64,000 bases of DNA from Nitrospirillum amazonense (GCF_007828035.1 NZ_VITV01000007.1:305318-369317), one strand, 5' to 3'; positions 24,227 through 34,281 are shown, counted from the first letter of the stretch. Notes: generated from the sequence alone by a model not told the origin. A program made the numbers and translations.

Positions 24227-25216
24227 ATGCGCGCCCACGACGTGATGACCGAGGATGTCCTGACCCTGGCGCCCGACACGCCGGTCAGCCGCATCGCCAC
24301 CCTGCTGCTGGACCGGGGCGTCAGCGCCGCGCCGGTGGTGGACGGCCATGGCGGCGTCATCGGCATGGTCAGCGAAGGCGACCTGATCGCCCGGGACGAG
24401 GCGGGGGCAGACCATGAGGCGCGGCGCGACTGGTGGCTGGCCCTGGTGGCGGAAGGCGAACAGCTGCCCGCCTACTTGGCAGACACACAAAAACGGGAGC
24501 GCACTGCCCGGGACATCATGTCCGCCCCGGTCATCACCGTCGACATCAACACCGACACGGCCGAAATCGCGCGTCTGCTGATGACCCATGGCATTAAGCG
24601 CGTGCCCGTGGTGCTGGACGGATCGCTGGTGGGCATCGTGTCACGCGCCGACCTGTTGAAGGTGCTGGCGGCCGAGCCCGCCGAGAAGACTGAGCCCGCG
24701 CACCGCCCCGGCCTGTTCCAGCGGTGGGAGAGGAAAGCGCCGCCCGCGCAGGCACCGGTGCGTGAGCCGGCGCATGAACCCCTGTTCCGCGCCGCCGACT
24801 TCCGCCACCTGGTGGGCAATTTCCACGACGAGAACGCCCGCCAGCTGGCCGAGCAGCGCAAGGAGGCGCTGGTCCGCCGGCAGGAGAAGGTGCAGGAATT
24901 GATCGACCATCATGTGGCCGACCATGGCTGGCACAAGCTGCTGGAGGGCGCGCACGACGCCGCCGCGCGGGGTGAGAAGGAATTCCTACTGCTGCGCTTC
25001 CCGGCGGAATTGTGCAGCGACGGCGCCCGCGCCATCAACGCCCCGGAACCGGACTGGCCCCGCACGCTGCGCGGTGAGGCCGCCGAGATCTACCAGCGCT
25101 GGCACCATGAGCTGCAGCCGGCGGGCTTCAGCCTGACCGCCCGCGTCCTGGACTTCCCCAACGGCTTCCCCGGCGACGTCGGCCTGTTCCTGGTGTGGGG
25201 CGAGGCAGAGGGGTAA
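24227..25216 (+). CDS. CBS-domain protein with an uncharacterised C-terminal domain
   Basis: 329 residues. Two CBS motifs form one Bateman module: residues 1-60 (MRAHDVMTEDVLTLAPDTPVSRIATLLLDRGVSAAPVV) and 95-155 (RTARDIMSAPVITVDINTDTAEIARLLMTHGIKRVPVV), joined by a helical linker. Such modules bind adenine nucleotides. The C-terminal 120 residues (HLVGNFHDENARQLAEQRKEAL; HGWHKLLEGAHDAAARGEKEFLLLRF; ARVLDFPNGFPG) are unassigned to me. The start at 24227 matches the first CBS motif. It converges on ilvD with a hairpin in between. Confidence 0.88.
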   Translation: MRAHDVMTEDVLTLAPDTPVSRIATLLLDRGVSAAPVVDGHGGVIGMVSEGDLIARDEAGADHEARRDWWLALVAEGEQLPAYLADTQKRERTARDIMSAPVITVDINTDTAEIARLLMTHGIKRVPVVLDGSLVGIVSRADLLKVLAAEPAEKTEPAHRPGLFQRWERKAPPAQAPVREPAHEPLFRAADFRHLVGNFHDENARQLAEQRKEALVRRQEKVQELIDHHVADHGWHKLLEGAHDAAARGEKEFLLLRFPAELCSDGARAINAPEPDWPRTLRGEAAEIYQRWHHELQPAGFSLTARVLDFPNGFPGDVGLFLVWGEAEG

Positions 25217-25250
25217 AGACATTCAAGCGCCCGATGCGTCGTGCGCCTGT

Positions 25251-25279
25251 AGCGGCATGAGGTGGAACCTCATGCCGCT
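25251..25279. terminator. 13-bp hairpin between the convergent CBS gene and ilvD
   Basis: AGCGGCATGAGGT (25251-25263) is the reverse complement of 25267-25279 with a GGA loop. No U-run on either strand. Probably a bidirectional end signal. Confidence 0.55.
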
Positions 25280-25285
25280 GCCCGA

Positions 25286-27130
25286 TCAAATCCCCGACGT
25301 GTCCCGCACCGCCCCGCGCGAGGCGGAGGTGGCGAAGTAGGCGTAGGCCTTGAGCGCGCCGGAGACCTGGCGGTCACGGGTGGCGGGCTTCCAGGCCTTG
25401 GCACCCTTGGCCTTCATGGCGTCGCGGCGGCGGTCCAGTTCACTGTCCTCCACCTCCAGCCGGATGCTGCGGTTGGGGATGTCGATGACGATGCGGTCGC
25501 CCTCCTCCACCAGGCCGATGGTGCCGCCCTCGGCCGCCTCGGGCGAGATGTGGCCGATGGACAGGCCGGAGCTGCCGCCGGAGAAGCGGCCGTCGGTCAC
25601 CAGGGCGCAGACCTTACCCAGGCCCTTGGACTTCAGGTAGCTGGTGGGGTACAGCATCTCCTGCATGCCGGGGCCGCCGCGCGGGCCCTCATAGCGGATC
25701 AGCACCACGTCACCCGCCTGCACCCGGTTGCCCAGGATGGCGGAGACGGCATCGTCCTGGCTTTCGAACACGCGGGCCTTGCCGGTGAAGGTCAGGGCCG
25801 CGGGGTCCACGCCCGCCGTCTTCACGATGCAGCCGTCGACCGCCAGGTTGCCGTACAGCACGGCCAAGCCGCCGTCCTGGCTGAAGGCGTTCTCCTTGCT
25901 GCGGATGACGCCATTCACGCGGTCCCGGTCCAGGCTGGTGTAGCGCGACGCCTGGCTGAAGGCCTGGGTGGTGCGCACGCCGCCGGGCGCGGCCGCGTAG
26001 AACTCGGCGATGTCGGCGTCGTTGGCGCGGGTGATGTCCCAGCGGTCCACGGCGGCGCCGATGGTGGGGGCGTGCACGGTGGGCACGTCGCGGTGCAGCA
26101 GGCCGGCGCGATCCAGTTCGCCCAGGATGCCCATGATGCCGCCGGCGCGGTGCACATCCTCGATATGGACGGTGGCGGAGGACGGCGCCACCTTGCACAG
26201 GTGGGGCACGCGGCGCGACATGCGGTCGATGTCGGCCATGGTGAAATCCACCCCGCCCTCATACGCCGCGGCCAGCAAATGCAGCACTGTGTTGGTGGAG
26301 CCGCCCATGGCGATGTCCAGCGCGATGGCGTTCTCGAACCCCTCGAACGTGGCGATGGAGCGCGGCAGGACGCTGGCGTCGTCCTGTTCATACCAGCGCT
26401 TGGCGATCTCTACCGCCGTGCGGCCGGCCCGCAGGAACAGGGCCTTGCGGTCGGCGTGGGTGGCCAGCACGGTGCCGTTGCCGGGCAAGCCCAGGCCCAG
26501 CGCCTCCACCAGGCAGTTCATGGAATTGGCGGTGAACATGCCGGAGCAGGAGCCGCAGGTGGGGCAGGCGTTCTGTTCCAGCGCCTGGACCTCGGCATCG
26601 CTGACGCTGTCGTCCGCCGCCGCCACCATGGCGTCGATCAGGTCGACCGAGCGGATCTCGCCATGCACGGGGGCCTTGCCGGCCTCCATCGGGCCGCCGG
26701 AGACGAACACGGTGGGGATGTTGAGGCGCAGGGCGGCCATCAGCATGCCGGGCGTGATCTTGTCGCAGTTGGAGATGCAGACCAGGGCGTCGGCGCAATG
26801 CGCGTTGACCATGTATTCCACGGCGTCGGCGATGACCTCGCGCGAGGGCAGGCTGTACAGCATGCCGGCGTGCCCCATGGCGATGCCGTCATCCACCGCG
26901 ATGGTGTTGAATTCCTTGGCCACGCCACCGGCCGCCACCACCTCGCCCGCCACCAGCTGGCCCAGGTCCTTCAGATGCACGTGGCCGGGCACGAACTGGG
27001 TGAAGGAATTGGCGATGGCCACGATGGGCTTGCCGAAGTCGGCATCCGTCATACCGGTGGCGCGCCACAGGCCGCGGGCGCCGGCCATGTTGCGGCCATG
27101 GGTGGTGGTGCGGGAGCGAAGCTGGGGCAC
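25286..27130 (-). CDS. ilvD: Dihydroxy-acid dehydratase IlvD
   Basis: 614 residues, close to the family's usual 616. It removes water from dihydroxy-acids in valine, leucine and isoleucine synthesis, using an iron-sulfur cluster. Cluster Cys are visible in [18 protein letters not shown] and [20 protein letters not shown]. The N-terminus [25 protein letters not shown] matches IlvD from its start, which fixes the GTG at 27130 (AGGA site upstream). The upstream open frame is not coding. It stands alone, ending at the hairpin shared with the CBS gene. Confidence 0.97.
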   Translation of the reverse strand: MPQLRSRTTTHGRNMAGARGLWRATGMTDADFGKPIVAIANSFTQFVPGHVHLKDLGQLVAGEVVAAGGVAKEFNTIAVDDGIAMGHAGMLYSLPSREVIADAVEYMVNAHCADALVCISNCDKITPGMLMAALRLNIPTVFVSGGPMEAGKAPVHGEIRSVDLIDAMVAAADDSVSDAEVQALEQNACPTCGSCSGMFTANSMNCLVEALGLGLPGNGTVLATHADRKALFLRAGRTAVEIAKRWYEQDDASVLPRSIATFEGFENAIALDIAMGGSTNTVLHLLAAAYEGGVDFTMADIDRMSRRVPHLCKVAPSSATVHIEDVHRAGGIMGILGELDRAGLLHRDVPTVHAPTIGAAVDRWDITRANDADIAEFYAAAPGGVRTTQAFSQASRYTSLDRDRVNGVIRSKENAFSQDGGLAVLYGNLAVDGCIVKTAGVDPAALTFTGKARVFESQDDAVSAILGNRVQAGDVVLIRYEGPRGGPGMQEMLYPTSYLKSKGLGKVCALVTDGRFSGGSSGLSIGHISPEAAEGGTIGLVEEGDRIVIDIPNRSIRLEVEDSELDRRRDAMKAKGAKAWKPATRDRQVSGALKAYAYFATSASRGAVRDTSGI

Positions 27131-27267
27131 GGAACCAGATCCTGAAAGATTGTTACCTGACTGGGGCCAATTTCTAAAACTATCTGGCCGCAGAGGCAAC
27201 CTTTCCGGCGTTGGCCTGGGCGATCCCCCGGCATGCCCAGCGCGCGGGTCAGCACAGGGGCCAGCAC

Positions 27268-28158
27268 CTAACCCCGCCGCCAGGCCCGGATGCGTCCGAC
27301 GTCGATGGCGGCGCGATAGGGGCGGCCGTCGGCGCCCAGGCGGGCGCCCGGCGCCAGGCGCAGTATGTCGCGATGGTAGAAGTCGATGCCGGTGTAGGGG
27401 TCGCCCAGAAAGACCTTCCGGCCCTGCTCCAGCACCAGCAGGCTGTCGCAGGATTCTTCCAGCAGCGCGCTGGTGTGGCTGATGATCAGCACGGTGCGGC
27501 CCTCGCCGCACAGCTGCTTGATGCGGCGGCGGCATTTGTCCTGGAAGCGTTCATCGCCCACCGCAAGGATCTCGTCCAGCAGCAGCACCTCGTTCCGGAT
27601 GTGGGATGAGACGGCAAAGGCCAGGCGCATGTACATGCCGATGGAGTAGTGCTTCACCGGCGTGTTCAGGAAGTCGGCGATCTCCGCGAAGTCGATGATC
27701 GCGTCCACCACCTCGCGCGCCTCGGCCTGGGTCATGCCCAGGATGGCGCCGCTGAAGTCGATGTTCTCCCGCCCCGTCAGTTCGGGGTGGAAGCCGGACC
27801 CGATCTCCAGCAGGGCGCCCACCCGGCCGCGCACCACGGCCTCACCCTTCGTGGGCGCGGTGATGCGCGACAGGATGCGCATCAGCGTGGTCTTGCCCGA
27901 GCCGTTGCGGCCGACGATGCCCAGCACGCCGCCCTGGGGAACGGTGAAGCTGAGGTCGTCCAGCGCCCAGAAGCCGGTGGGTTCCGCCCGTCCGCGGCGC
28001 CCGGCCAGCAGGTCGTAGATCATGCCTCCCCGCCCGGCGCCGCCATAGCGTTTGGACAGGTGCCGCACCTCCACCGCCGGGGGTGGCAGGGCGTTGGCCA
28101 GGCGGTGGGATTCGCGGATTTTGGCGCCGACCGCCCCATCGAACGTGCACAAGGTCAT
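27268..28158 (-). CDS. Polysaccharide ABC exporter ATP-binding protein (KpsT/Wzt type)
   Basis: 296 residues. Walker A GRNGSGKT (residues 83-90), signature region [18 protein letters not shown], Walker [16 protein letters not shown] and the switch His in [11 protein letters not shown]. This signature form is typical of KpsT/RfbB/TagH-type subunits that export polysaccharide or O-antigen across the inner membrane. ATG at 28158 has an AAGGGG site. It starts 12 bases after the permease gene. No long carbohydrate-binding C-terminal domain, so the substrate is probably a capsule-like or lipid-linked glycan. Confidence 0.92.
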   Translation of the reverse strand: MTLCTFDGAVGAKIRESHRLANALPPPAVEVRHLSKRYGGAGRGGMIYDLLAGRRGRAEPTGFWALDDLSFTVPQGGVLGIVGRNGSGKTTLMRILSRITAPTKGEAVVRGRVGALLEIGSGFHPELTGRENIDFSGAILGMTQAEAREVVDAIIDFAEIADFLNTPVKHYSIGMYMRLAFAVSSHIRNEVLLLDEILAVGDERFQDKCRRRIKQLCGEGRTVLIISHTSALLEESCDSLLVLEQGRKVFLGDPYTGIDFYHRDILRLAPGARLGADGRPYRAAIDVGRIRAWRRG

Positions 28159-28170
28159 GAGGGGACCCCT

Positions 28171-29082
28171 TCAGATCAGATCGGCCATGGCCGGTTCCAT
28201 GCGCCGCACGGTGCGCAGGCCCAGCAGCAGCAGCCCGGCGGCAAGCGCCACCGACAGCAGGGCCGGCACCGGTTCCGGCGCGGGGGTGCCCAGCAGGGCG
28301 GTCCGCGCGCCCTCGATCACCGTCACCATGGGGTTCAGGCGATAGACCGCACCCATCACCCCGGGCACCAGGTGGGCGGGATAAATCACCGGGGCCGCCA
28401 CCATCAGCACCTGGGTGGTCAGCGGCAACAGATGCCCCACGTCGCGAAAGCGCAGCACCAGAGCGGACAGCAACAACGCCGCGCCCGCGCCGGTGACGAG
28501 CAGCAGGGCCAGCGGCCCCAGCAGCAGCAACCAGCGCACCTCCGGCCAGATGCGGAAAACGGCCAGCAGCAGCGCCAGGCACACCAGGCCCGCCGCCATA
28601 TCCACCGCCGCCACCATCAGCGAGGCCAGCGGCATGTGCAGACGGGGGAAGTAGACCTTCGTGACGAAGTGGGCCTGGTGCAGGATGCTGGCGCTGGCGT
28701 CCATCAGCGCGCGCGAGAAAAACTGCCACAGCACCAAGCCGGTAAAGGCGAACACGGGATAGGGGGCGTCGCCGCCCGTGGGCACGCCCAGCAGATGGCC
28801 GAAAATCCCCCAATAGACCAGCATGAGCAGCAAGGGCTGCAGGATGGCCCAGCCCGCCCCCAGCCAGGTCTGGCGGTACCTGGCCTTAAGGCTGCGCCGC
28901 GCCAGCATCAGGGCGATGCGCCGGGTGCGCCAAGCCTCCGCCAGCCAGGGTAGCAGGCCCGGCCCGCGGGGGGTGATCAGCGTCGCGTCGGGCGACAGGG
29001 GGGCGGGCGGCAGGGGGGCGGGCGGCAGGGGGGCGGGCGACAGAGGAGCGGGCGGCGGGGGCGTGAAGGAAGCCAGGCTCAT
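28171..29082 (-). CDS. Polysaccharide ABC exporter permease (KpsM/Wzm type)
   Basis: 303 residues, six membrane spans of the ABC2 exporter kind. Typical parts: LARRSLKARYRQTWLGAGWAILQPLLLMLVYWGIFG, FTGLVLWQFFSRAL and LRFRDVGHLLPLTTQVLMVAAPVIYP. The first 35 residues are a Pro-rich tail with repeated PPAPL, encoded by a short tandem repeat. The partner ATPase gene follows 12 bases later. Together they would move a glycan through the inner membrane, perhaps one made by the 13957-19141 genes. That link is inferred from distance only. Confidence 0.92.
   Translation of the reverse strand: MSLASFTPPPPAPLSPAPLPPAPLPPAPLSPDATLITPRGPGLLPWLAEAWRTRRIALMLARRSLKARYRQTWLGAGWAILQPLLLMLVYWGIFGHLLGVPTGGDAPYPVFAFTGLVLWQFFSRALMDASASILHQAHFVTKVYFPRLHMPLASLMVAAVDMAAGLVCLALLLAVFRIWPEVRWLLLLGPLALLLVTGAGAALLLSALVLRFRDVGHLLPLTTQVLMVAAPVIYPAHLVPGVMGAVYRLNPMVTVIEGARTALLGTPAPEPVPALLSVALAAGLLLLGLRTVRRMEPAMADLI
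28988..29060 (-). repeat. 15-bp tandem repeat coding for PPAPL in the permease N-terminus
   Basis: Several copies of a GGGGGGCGGGCGGCA-like 15-base unit run in tandem. They encode SPAPLPPAPLPPAPLSP in the cytoplasmic tail of the permease. The unit keeps the reading frame. Confidence 0.75.
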
Positions 29083-29364
29083 GCCCCCGCTCCCGACCGC
29101 GCGCGATCCGTGACAGTTATGCCTTTCGACATGGGTGATCCTGGACTTTAGGCGAAGGTGCAAACGTGAGGCTATCACTGCCGAACGGGCCCACGCCTGT
29201 CGCGGCAGCCCCCCTGCGAATTGACGCAGCGCCACGGGGCCTACGCCGTCCTTAGGTCCATCGGGATAGGTCGTCCGCCCTAGAAGGCGAATTAACTCAT
29301 TCCATAGGTTTGGGCGCCATCGTGACGCCATTGGTTAATGGGCGGAGCACACAAGGTTCCAGTC

Positions 29365-29706
29365 ATGGCGGGCATGGGGGCGAAGGTCACGGGCAAGGGG
29401 CTGGCGTGGGCGGTGGTCGCCACCGTCGCATCGTTGCTTCCGGCTTTGGCCGGGGCCGCCTTCCCGCACCGCACTGCCGGTTTCGCGCTGGCGCTGTTCC
29501 CACCCTGGACCGACCAGGCCGGCCAGTTGCAGGCGCTGGCCCGGGCGGATGTCCTGCTGGTCGATGGCGGGCCGGGACGGTGGGTGGTCAAGGTGGGGAA
29601 CGGCCCTTTTCCCGGTTTCCTCCTGGACGGAGGCTTGCTGGTGCCGCTCAACGGGTTCCAGGCGTGCGGTATCGCGGCCAAGGCGGCCGCGCCCTTTCGC
29701 GGCTGA
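29365..29706 (+). CDS. Small exported protein of unknown function
   Basis: About 113 residues. A signal-like N-terminus (KVTGKGLAWAVVATVASLLPALAGAA) precedes a short domain: GFALALFPPWTDQAGQLQALARADVLLVDGGPGRWVVKV. ATG at 29365 has an AAGG stretch nearby; 29338 and 29374 are other options. I do not recognise the family, though similar short exported proteins with an ALFPPW motif occur in alphaproteobacteria. It lies 27 bases before the chemoreceptor gene and may be co-transcribed with it. Confidence 0.6.
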   Translation: MAGMGAKVTGKGLAWAVVATVASLLPALAGAAFPHRTAGFALALFPPWTDQAGQLQALARADVLLVDGGPGRWVVKVGNGPFPGFLLDGGLLVPLNGFQACGIAAKAAAPFRG

Positions 29707-29733
29707 CATGTTTAGCAAGGTCGAGGCGACAAG

Positions 29734-31194
29734 ATGATCAAGATGTCCTTCATCCGGGCCATGGCCCTTCGGGTCTTCGTCGTGTTCCTCTGGGTATGCG
29801 CGCCCGTGGCGGCGCTGACCGGCGGCCTGTCCGGCAACGGCTGGATGGGGCCGGGCCTGGCCGCCGCAGCCCTGGCCGCCGTGCTGACGGGCGGCCTGCT
29901 GCTGCGCCTGCCGCGGCAGACGCTGGAATACATGACGGCCCTGCTGGCGGTGGCGCAGACCTCCGTCCTGGTCATGGCGGCCTCGGGCGCGTGGCAGCTG
30001 GACTACCACATGGTCTACTTCGCCGTGCTGGCCATGCTGACGGCCTTCTGCGACTGGCGCATCATCATCCTGGCCGCCGGCGCCACCGCCGTGCATCACC
30101 TGACCCTCAGCTTCCTGGTCCCGGCCTGGGTATTCCCCGACAGCGAGGGCGACGTGCGCCGGGTGTTGTTCCATGCCGCCGTCGTTATCATGGAGACCGG
30201 CATCCTGGTGTGGCTGGCCTGGAGCCTGGAGCGCCTGTTCGCCGCCATGGACAAGGCCCTGGCCAAGGCCGAAACCGCCGCCGCCGAAACCGAGGCCCTG
30301 CGCCAGCAGCAGGAGCAGCAGGCCCAGCAGGCCCGTCAGCAGCGGGTCGCCCTGCGCCTGGCCCTGGCGGACCAGTTCGCCAGCGAGATTGCCGGCCAGA
30401 CGGATCGCCTGGTCGGGGCCATGACCAACCTGTCCGACAACGCCGGCGCGCTGGACCAGCTGGCCGACAGCGCCCGCAGTTCCGCCACCGGCGCCACCGC
30501 CGAGGCGGAAGACGCCATGAGCCACGCCGGCACCGTGGCGGCGGCGGTGGAGGAGATGGCCGCGACCATCGCGGAGATCGTGCGTTCCGTCGAGGACGCC
30601 GCCAGCCGCGCCCGTTCGGCCGCCACGCAGGTGGAGGCGGTGGACCGCCAGGTCACGACCCTGGGCGAGGTCGCCACCCGCATCGGCAGCGTGGTGCAGA
30701 TGATCAGCGACATCGCCGGGCAAACCAACCTGCTGGCGCTGAACGCCACCATCGAGGCGGCACGGGCGGGTGAGGCCGGCAAGGGCTTCGCCGTTGTGGC
30801 CAGCGAGGTGAAAAGCCTGGCCAACCAGACGGCTAAGGCCACCGAGGACATCACCCAGCAAATCCAGGAAATTCAGGCAGCCGCCCAGGGCACGGCCAGT
30901 GCGGTGGCGGAGATCGCCCAGTCGGTCGCCGCCCTGGACGCCAGCTCCGGTGAGGTCGCCAATGTCATCGGCCAGCAAAGCGCGGCGGTGGACGAGATCT
31001 CGCGCAGTATCCAGCTGGTGTCGGACCGCACCCGCCGCCTGGGGGAGGCGGTGGGCGGCATGAGCGACCTGGCGACCCAAGTGGCCAGCCAGGTGACCGC
31101 CACCCGCAGCACCGCCGTCCACGCCGACGGTACGGCCAGCGCCATGCGGAGCGGCATCCAGGGCTTCCTGACCCGCCTGCGGGAGAACGCCTGA
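29734..31194 (+). CDS. Methyl-accepting chemotaxis protein with a multi-span membrane sensor
   Basis: 486 residues. Residues 1-170 hold about six hydrophobic spans in place of a periplasmic sensor. Residues 175-210 are a Gln/Ala-rich coiled coil. The rest is a standard MCP signalling domain, with the tip [35 protein letters not shown]. No clear HAMP domain. It would signal through CheA/CheW, which are not in this window. The membrane-embedded sensor suggests it senses a membrane state or a hydrophobic signal. Confidence 0.93.
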   Translation: MIKMSFIRAMALRVFVVFLWVCAPVAALTGGLSGNGWMGPGLAAAALAAVLTGGLLLRLPRQTLEYMTALLAVAQTSVLVMAASGAWQLDYHMVYFAVLAMLTAFCDWRIIILAAGATAVHHLTLSFLVPAWVFPDSEGDVRRVLFHAAVVIMETGILVWLAWSLERLFAAMDKALAKAETAAAETEALRQQQEQQAQQARQQRVALRLALADQFASEIAGQTDRLVGAMTNLSDNAGALDQLADSARSSATGATAEAEDAMSHAGTVAAAVEEMAATIAEIVRSVEDAASRARSAATQVEAVDRQVTTLGEVATRIGSVVQMISDIAGQTNLLALNATIEAARAGEAGKGFAVVASEVKSLANQTAKATEDITQQIQEIQAAAQGTASAVAEIAQSVAALDASSGEVANVIGQQSAAVDEISRSIQLVSDRTRRLGEAVGGMSDLATQVASQVTATRSTAVHADGTASAMRSGIQGFLTRLRENA

Positions 31195-31224
31195 CACCTC
31201 TGGACACAGCCCGCTCATCCATGG

Positions 31225-31258
31225 CCGTGGCCGGTCATTGCGTCATGACCGGCCACGG
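31225..31258. terminator. 14-bp hairpin between the convergent chemoreceptor and emrB genes
   Basis: CCGTGGCCGGTCAT (31225-31238) pairs exactly with 31245-31258 around a TGCGTC loop. No U-run. It fits the pattern of long GC hairpins at convergent gene ends in this window. Confidence 0.55.
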
Positions 31259-31271
31259 TCCCGGCGTGTCC

Positions 31272-32942
31272 TCAGTGCGCGCCGCCGGCGTCCGCCCCGG
31301 AAGCGGCCTTCTTCAGGAACAGGATGGCGACGGCCGAGAGGGCCATGGCGCTGCCCAGGAAGAAGAAGGCGTCGCTGTAGGCCATCAGCCAAGCCTGGGC
31401 GCGAACCCCTGCATCCACCTCCGCCACCGCCTGGCGCCAGGCGGTGAGGGCGTCGGGCACGCCGTGTTCCATGAACTTCCGCTGCAGCATGGCCAGGTGC
31501 TGGCGGGTGCTTTCCCCGAACAGGCTGACCTGCCCCGTCATGACGTTGGAATGGAACTGTTCACGCTTGGTCAGCCAGGTCTGGGTCAGCGCGATGCCGA
31601 CGGCGCCGCCCAGGTTGCGCATCATGTTGAACAGACCGGAGGCGGAGCCCGCGTTCTCCTTCTCGATGCCGCCGGTGGCCAGCACCGACAGCGGCGTCAT
31701 GACCAGGGCCTGGCCGAAGGCGCGCACGATGTTGGGCCAGAACAGCTGGTCCGACGCGCTGCCCAGCCACAGGTGGATGTTCATGAAGTTGCTGCCGGCG
31801 AAGACCGCCGCCCCCACCAGGGCCAGCCAGCGGGCGTCAAATCGTTTCATCAGCATCGGCACCAGGGGGATCAGCACCAGTTGCGGCAGGCCCACCCAGG
31901 CCATGACGGACCCGATCTGCTGGGCGTTGTAGCCCTGGATTTGGCCGAGGTAGCGCGGCAGCAGGTAGGAAGAGGCATAGAGCACCACGCCCAGCAGCAC
32001 GTTGGCGACGATGCCCAGGCCGAAATTGCGCCGCGCCAGCAGGCGCAGGTTTAGCAGAGGCTTGGCCACCTTGAGCTCGATGACCAGGAACGCGCCCAGC
32101 GCCACGGCGGCGATGACGGCCAGCCGCACGATGTAGGCGGAACCGAACCAGTCGTCCTTGTTGCCTTCCTCCAGCACCGTCTGTAGGCAGGCCAGGCCCA
32201 CCGCCATGGTAGCAATGCCCCACCAGTCACCCTGGCGCAGCAGGTTCAGGCGCAAGGGCGCCCGCTCCAGCGAGGCCCACAGGGCCGCCACCATGAACAC
32301 GCCCGGCACCAGGTTGATGTAGAATATGTACTTCCAGCCGTAGGTCTCGGTCAGGTAGCCACCGATGGTGGGACCGATGGCAGGTGCGAAGGTGGCGGTC
32401 AGGGCGAACAGGGCCAGGCCCAGCGGATGCCGCGATTTGGGCAATAGGGTTATGATCAGCGTGAAAGCCATCGGGATGAGCACGCCGCCGCAGAAGCCCT
32501 GGATGGCGCGCAGCACGATCATCTGCTGCAGGTTCTGGGCGAAGGCGCAGGCGACGGAAAACAGCAGGAACAGCACCGTGTTGGTGATCAGGTAACGGCG
32601 CACGCTGAACACCTGGCTCATGAAGCCGGACAGCGGGATGACGATGATCTCGCCGATCAGGTAGGCGGTGGCGATCCAGCCGCCATCGTCCACGCCAGCG
32701 CCGATACCGCCCTGGATGTCGGCCAGGGAGGCGTTGACGATCTGAATGTTCAGCACCGCCATGAACGCGCCCAGCACCGACCCCAGCACGGCCAGCCAGG
32801 TCTTGAACGGCACATGGTCGGCGGCGGGGATGGAGGGCGCGGCCCGGCCCCCGTCGTGAGGGGCCGGGCCGCTGGCCGGCGGCAGGGTGCGGGGGAGGGT
32901 GCCGCCGGCGGTCAGGATGGTGCTGCTGTCGAGGGGAGCCAT
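31272..32942 (-). CDS. emrB: EmrB/QacA-type MFS multidrug exporter (DHA2)
   Basis: 556 residues, about 14 membrane spans. DHA2 features: VLGSVLGAFMAVLNIQIVNASLADIQGGIG (motif D1 region), GWIATAYLIGEIIVIPLSGFMSQVFSVRRYL, RAIQGFCGGVLIPMAFTLI and GPTIGGYLTETYGWKYIFYINLVPG (motif C). It works with the adaptor encoded 32 bases upstream and an outer-membrane channel to pump drugs out by proton exchange. ATG at 32942 follows a GAAGG site. Confidence 0.95.
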   Translation of the reverse strand: MAPLDSSTILTAGGTLPRTLPPASGPAPHDGGRAAPSIPAADHVPFKTWLAVLGSVLGAFMAVLNIQIVNASLADIQGGIGAGVDDGGWIATAYLIGEIIVIPLSGFMSQVFSVRRYLITNTVLFLLFSVACAFAQNLQQMIVLRAIQGFCGGVLIPMAFTLIITLLPKSRHPLGLALFALTATFAPAIGPTIGGYLTETYGWKYIFYINLVPGVFMVAALWASLERAPLRLNLLRQGDWWGIATMAVGLACLQTVLEEGNKDDWFGSAYIVRLAVIAAVALGAFLVIELKVAKPLLNLRLLARRNFGLGIVANVLLGVVLYASSYLLPRYLGQIQGYNAQQIGSVMAWVGLPQLVLIPLVPMLMKRFDARWLALVGAAVFAGSNFMNIHLWLGSASDQLFWPNIVRAFGQALVMTPLSVLATGGIEKENAGSASGLFNMMRNLGGAVGIALTQTWLTKREQFHSNVMTGQVSLFGESTRQHLAMLQRKFMEHGVPDALTAWRQAVAEVDAGVRAQAWLMAYSDAFFFLGSAMALSAVAILFLKKAASGADAGGAH

Positions 32943-32974
32943 GGCTTGGAGCCTTCAGCGATCCGGTGCGGCCC

Positions 32975-34093
32975 TCAGCGGGCCATGGGGTAGAGGCCTG
33001 AGGTGGACGTCGCCAGCTGCGGCGCCTGGGCCGCGTGGGCGGGCTGCACCCGGGTATCGATCACCGGCTCGGCCGACATGCCGGGGCGCAACAGGCCCGC
33101 CAGGGGCTGGCCTTCGTCCAGCACGATCTTGATGGGGATGCGCTGCACGATCTTGGTGAAGTTGCCGGTGGCGTTGTCCGGCGGCAGCAGGGCGAAGCTG
33201 GTGCCGCTGGCCGGCGACAGGCTGTCCACCCGGCCCTTCAGGGTGGTGCCGGGAAAGCTGTCCACCGTCACCTCCACCGGCTGGCCGGGACGCACCTCGG
33301 TCAGCTGGGTCTCCTTGAAATTGGCCAGCACATAAACCTGGGACAGGGGCACCACGGCCATCAGTTGGGTGCCGGCCTGCACCAATTGGCCGACCCGCAG
33401 GGTGCGGGCACCCACCGTGCCGTCGATGGGGGCGGCGATGGTCGTGTAGGACAGGTTGAGCGCCGCCTGGCGGGCGACGGCCTGGGCGCGATCCAGCACG
33501 GTCGCGGCCTTGGCCTCGGCGGTGGCCAGCACGTCGACCTGCTTCTGCGCCGCCACCAGGGCCGCCTGGTCGCGCTGCAAGGTCGACGCCTTGTCCGTCA
33601 CCGCCGCCTCGGTCTGCTGCGCGCGCTGCACCGTACCGAATCCGGTCTTCATCAGGTCGCGATAGCGGTCGCGGTCCTGGCGGGCGAAGGTCAGGTTGGC
33701 CTGGTCGGCGGCCAGCGCCGCCTGGGCCTGGGCCACCACGGCCTGCTGCTCCGTGCGCTGGGCCTGGATGTTGCGGATATCGGCCTCGGCCGTGGCCACG
33801 TCGGCCTTGGCCTGGTCCAACGCCGTGCGGAAGTCGCGGTCATCGATGCGGGCCAGCACCTGGCCGGCCTTCACCGGCTGGTTGTCCTCCACCAGCACTT
33901 CCGCGATATAGCCCGACACCTTGGGCGCCACCGTCGTGTAATCGGCCTGGACATAGGCGTCGTCGGTCGATTCGAGGAAGCGCCCCGTCTTCCAATAGTA
34001 ATTCCCGCCGACGGCGGCCCCACCCAAAAGCGCTATGGCCGCGACGGCACCGGCCAATACTTTAACGGAAGACTTCTTTACAACCCCGCTCAC
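32975..34093 (-). CDS. emrA: EmrA/HlyD-type membrane fusion protein
   Basis: 372 residues. One N-terminal span (KVLAGAVAAIALLGGAAVGGNYYW), then FLESTDDAYVQADYTTVAPKVSGYI (first lipoyl half), a long coiled coil of Gln/Ala-rich helices, the second lipoyl half TIAAPIDGTVGARTLRVGQLVQAG and a beta-barrel. GTG at 34093 was chosen because AAGGAG stands seven bases upstream; the frame is open to 34195. It links the MFS pump to an outer-membrane channel. It is divergent from the TetR gene, with a perfect dyad in between. Confidence 0.93.
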   Translation of the reverse strand: MSGVVKKSSVKVLAGAVAAIALLGGAAVGGNYYWKTGRFLESTDDAYVQADYTTVAPKVSGYIAEVLVEDNQPVKAGQVLARIDDRDFRTALDQAKADVATAEADIRNIQAQRTEQQAVVAQAQAALAADQANLTFARQDRDRYRDLMKTGFGTVQRAQQTEAAVTDKASTLQRDQAALVAAQKQVDVLATAEAKAATVLDRAQAVARQAALNLSYTTIAAPIDGTVGARTLRVGQLVQAGTQLMAVVPLSQVYVLANFKETQLTEVRPGQPVEVTVDSFPGTTLKGRVDSLSPASGTSFALLPPDNATGNFTKIVQRIPIKIVLDEGQPLAGLLRPGMSAEPVIDTRVQPAHAAQAPQLATSTSGLYPMAR

Positions 34094-34261
34094 CGCTACT
34101 CTCCTTGCATCTGATCCCGCAGGGACGACCGGGGGCGTTCCGGCCCAAGGAAGGATGGGCCGGGAGTGGAACCGGATGTCGGCGGGAAGGACCATTTCGC
34201 TATGGTCCGTTTCGTAACGGTAAGGTAGTGTGAAACCGGTGTGAGGAGCACTGCGACAAAC

Positions 34262-34281
34262 GAAACGCTGTGTAGCGTTTC
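34262..34281. promoter_or_regulatory. Perfect dyad GAAACGCT-N4-AGCGTTTC, putative TetR operator
   Basis: Arms 34262-34269 and 34274-34281 are exact reverse complements with a GTGT centre. It lies between divergent emrA and tetR. Length and symmetry fit a TetR dimer site. Confidence 0.65.

Noticed and set aside
25262..27145. Long open frame antisense to ilvD
   Set aside because: It mirrors the ilvD codons in a GC-rich genome, has repetitive Gly/Ala/His/Val composition and no family features.
27131..27535. Upstream extension of IlvD
   Set aside because: It overlaps the ABC ATPase gene in another frame; the conserved IlvD N-terminus starts at the GTG at 27130.
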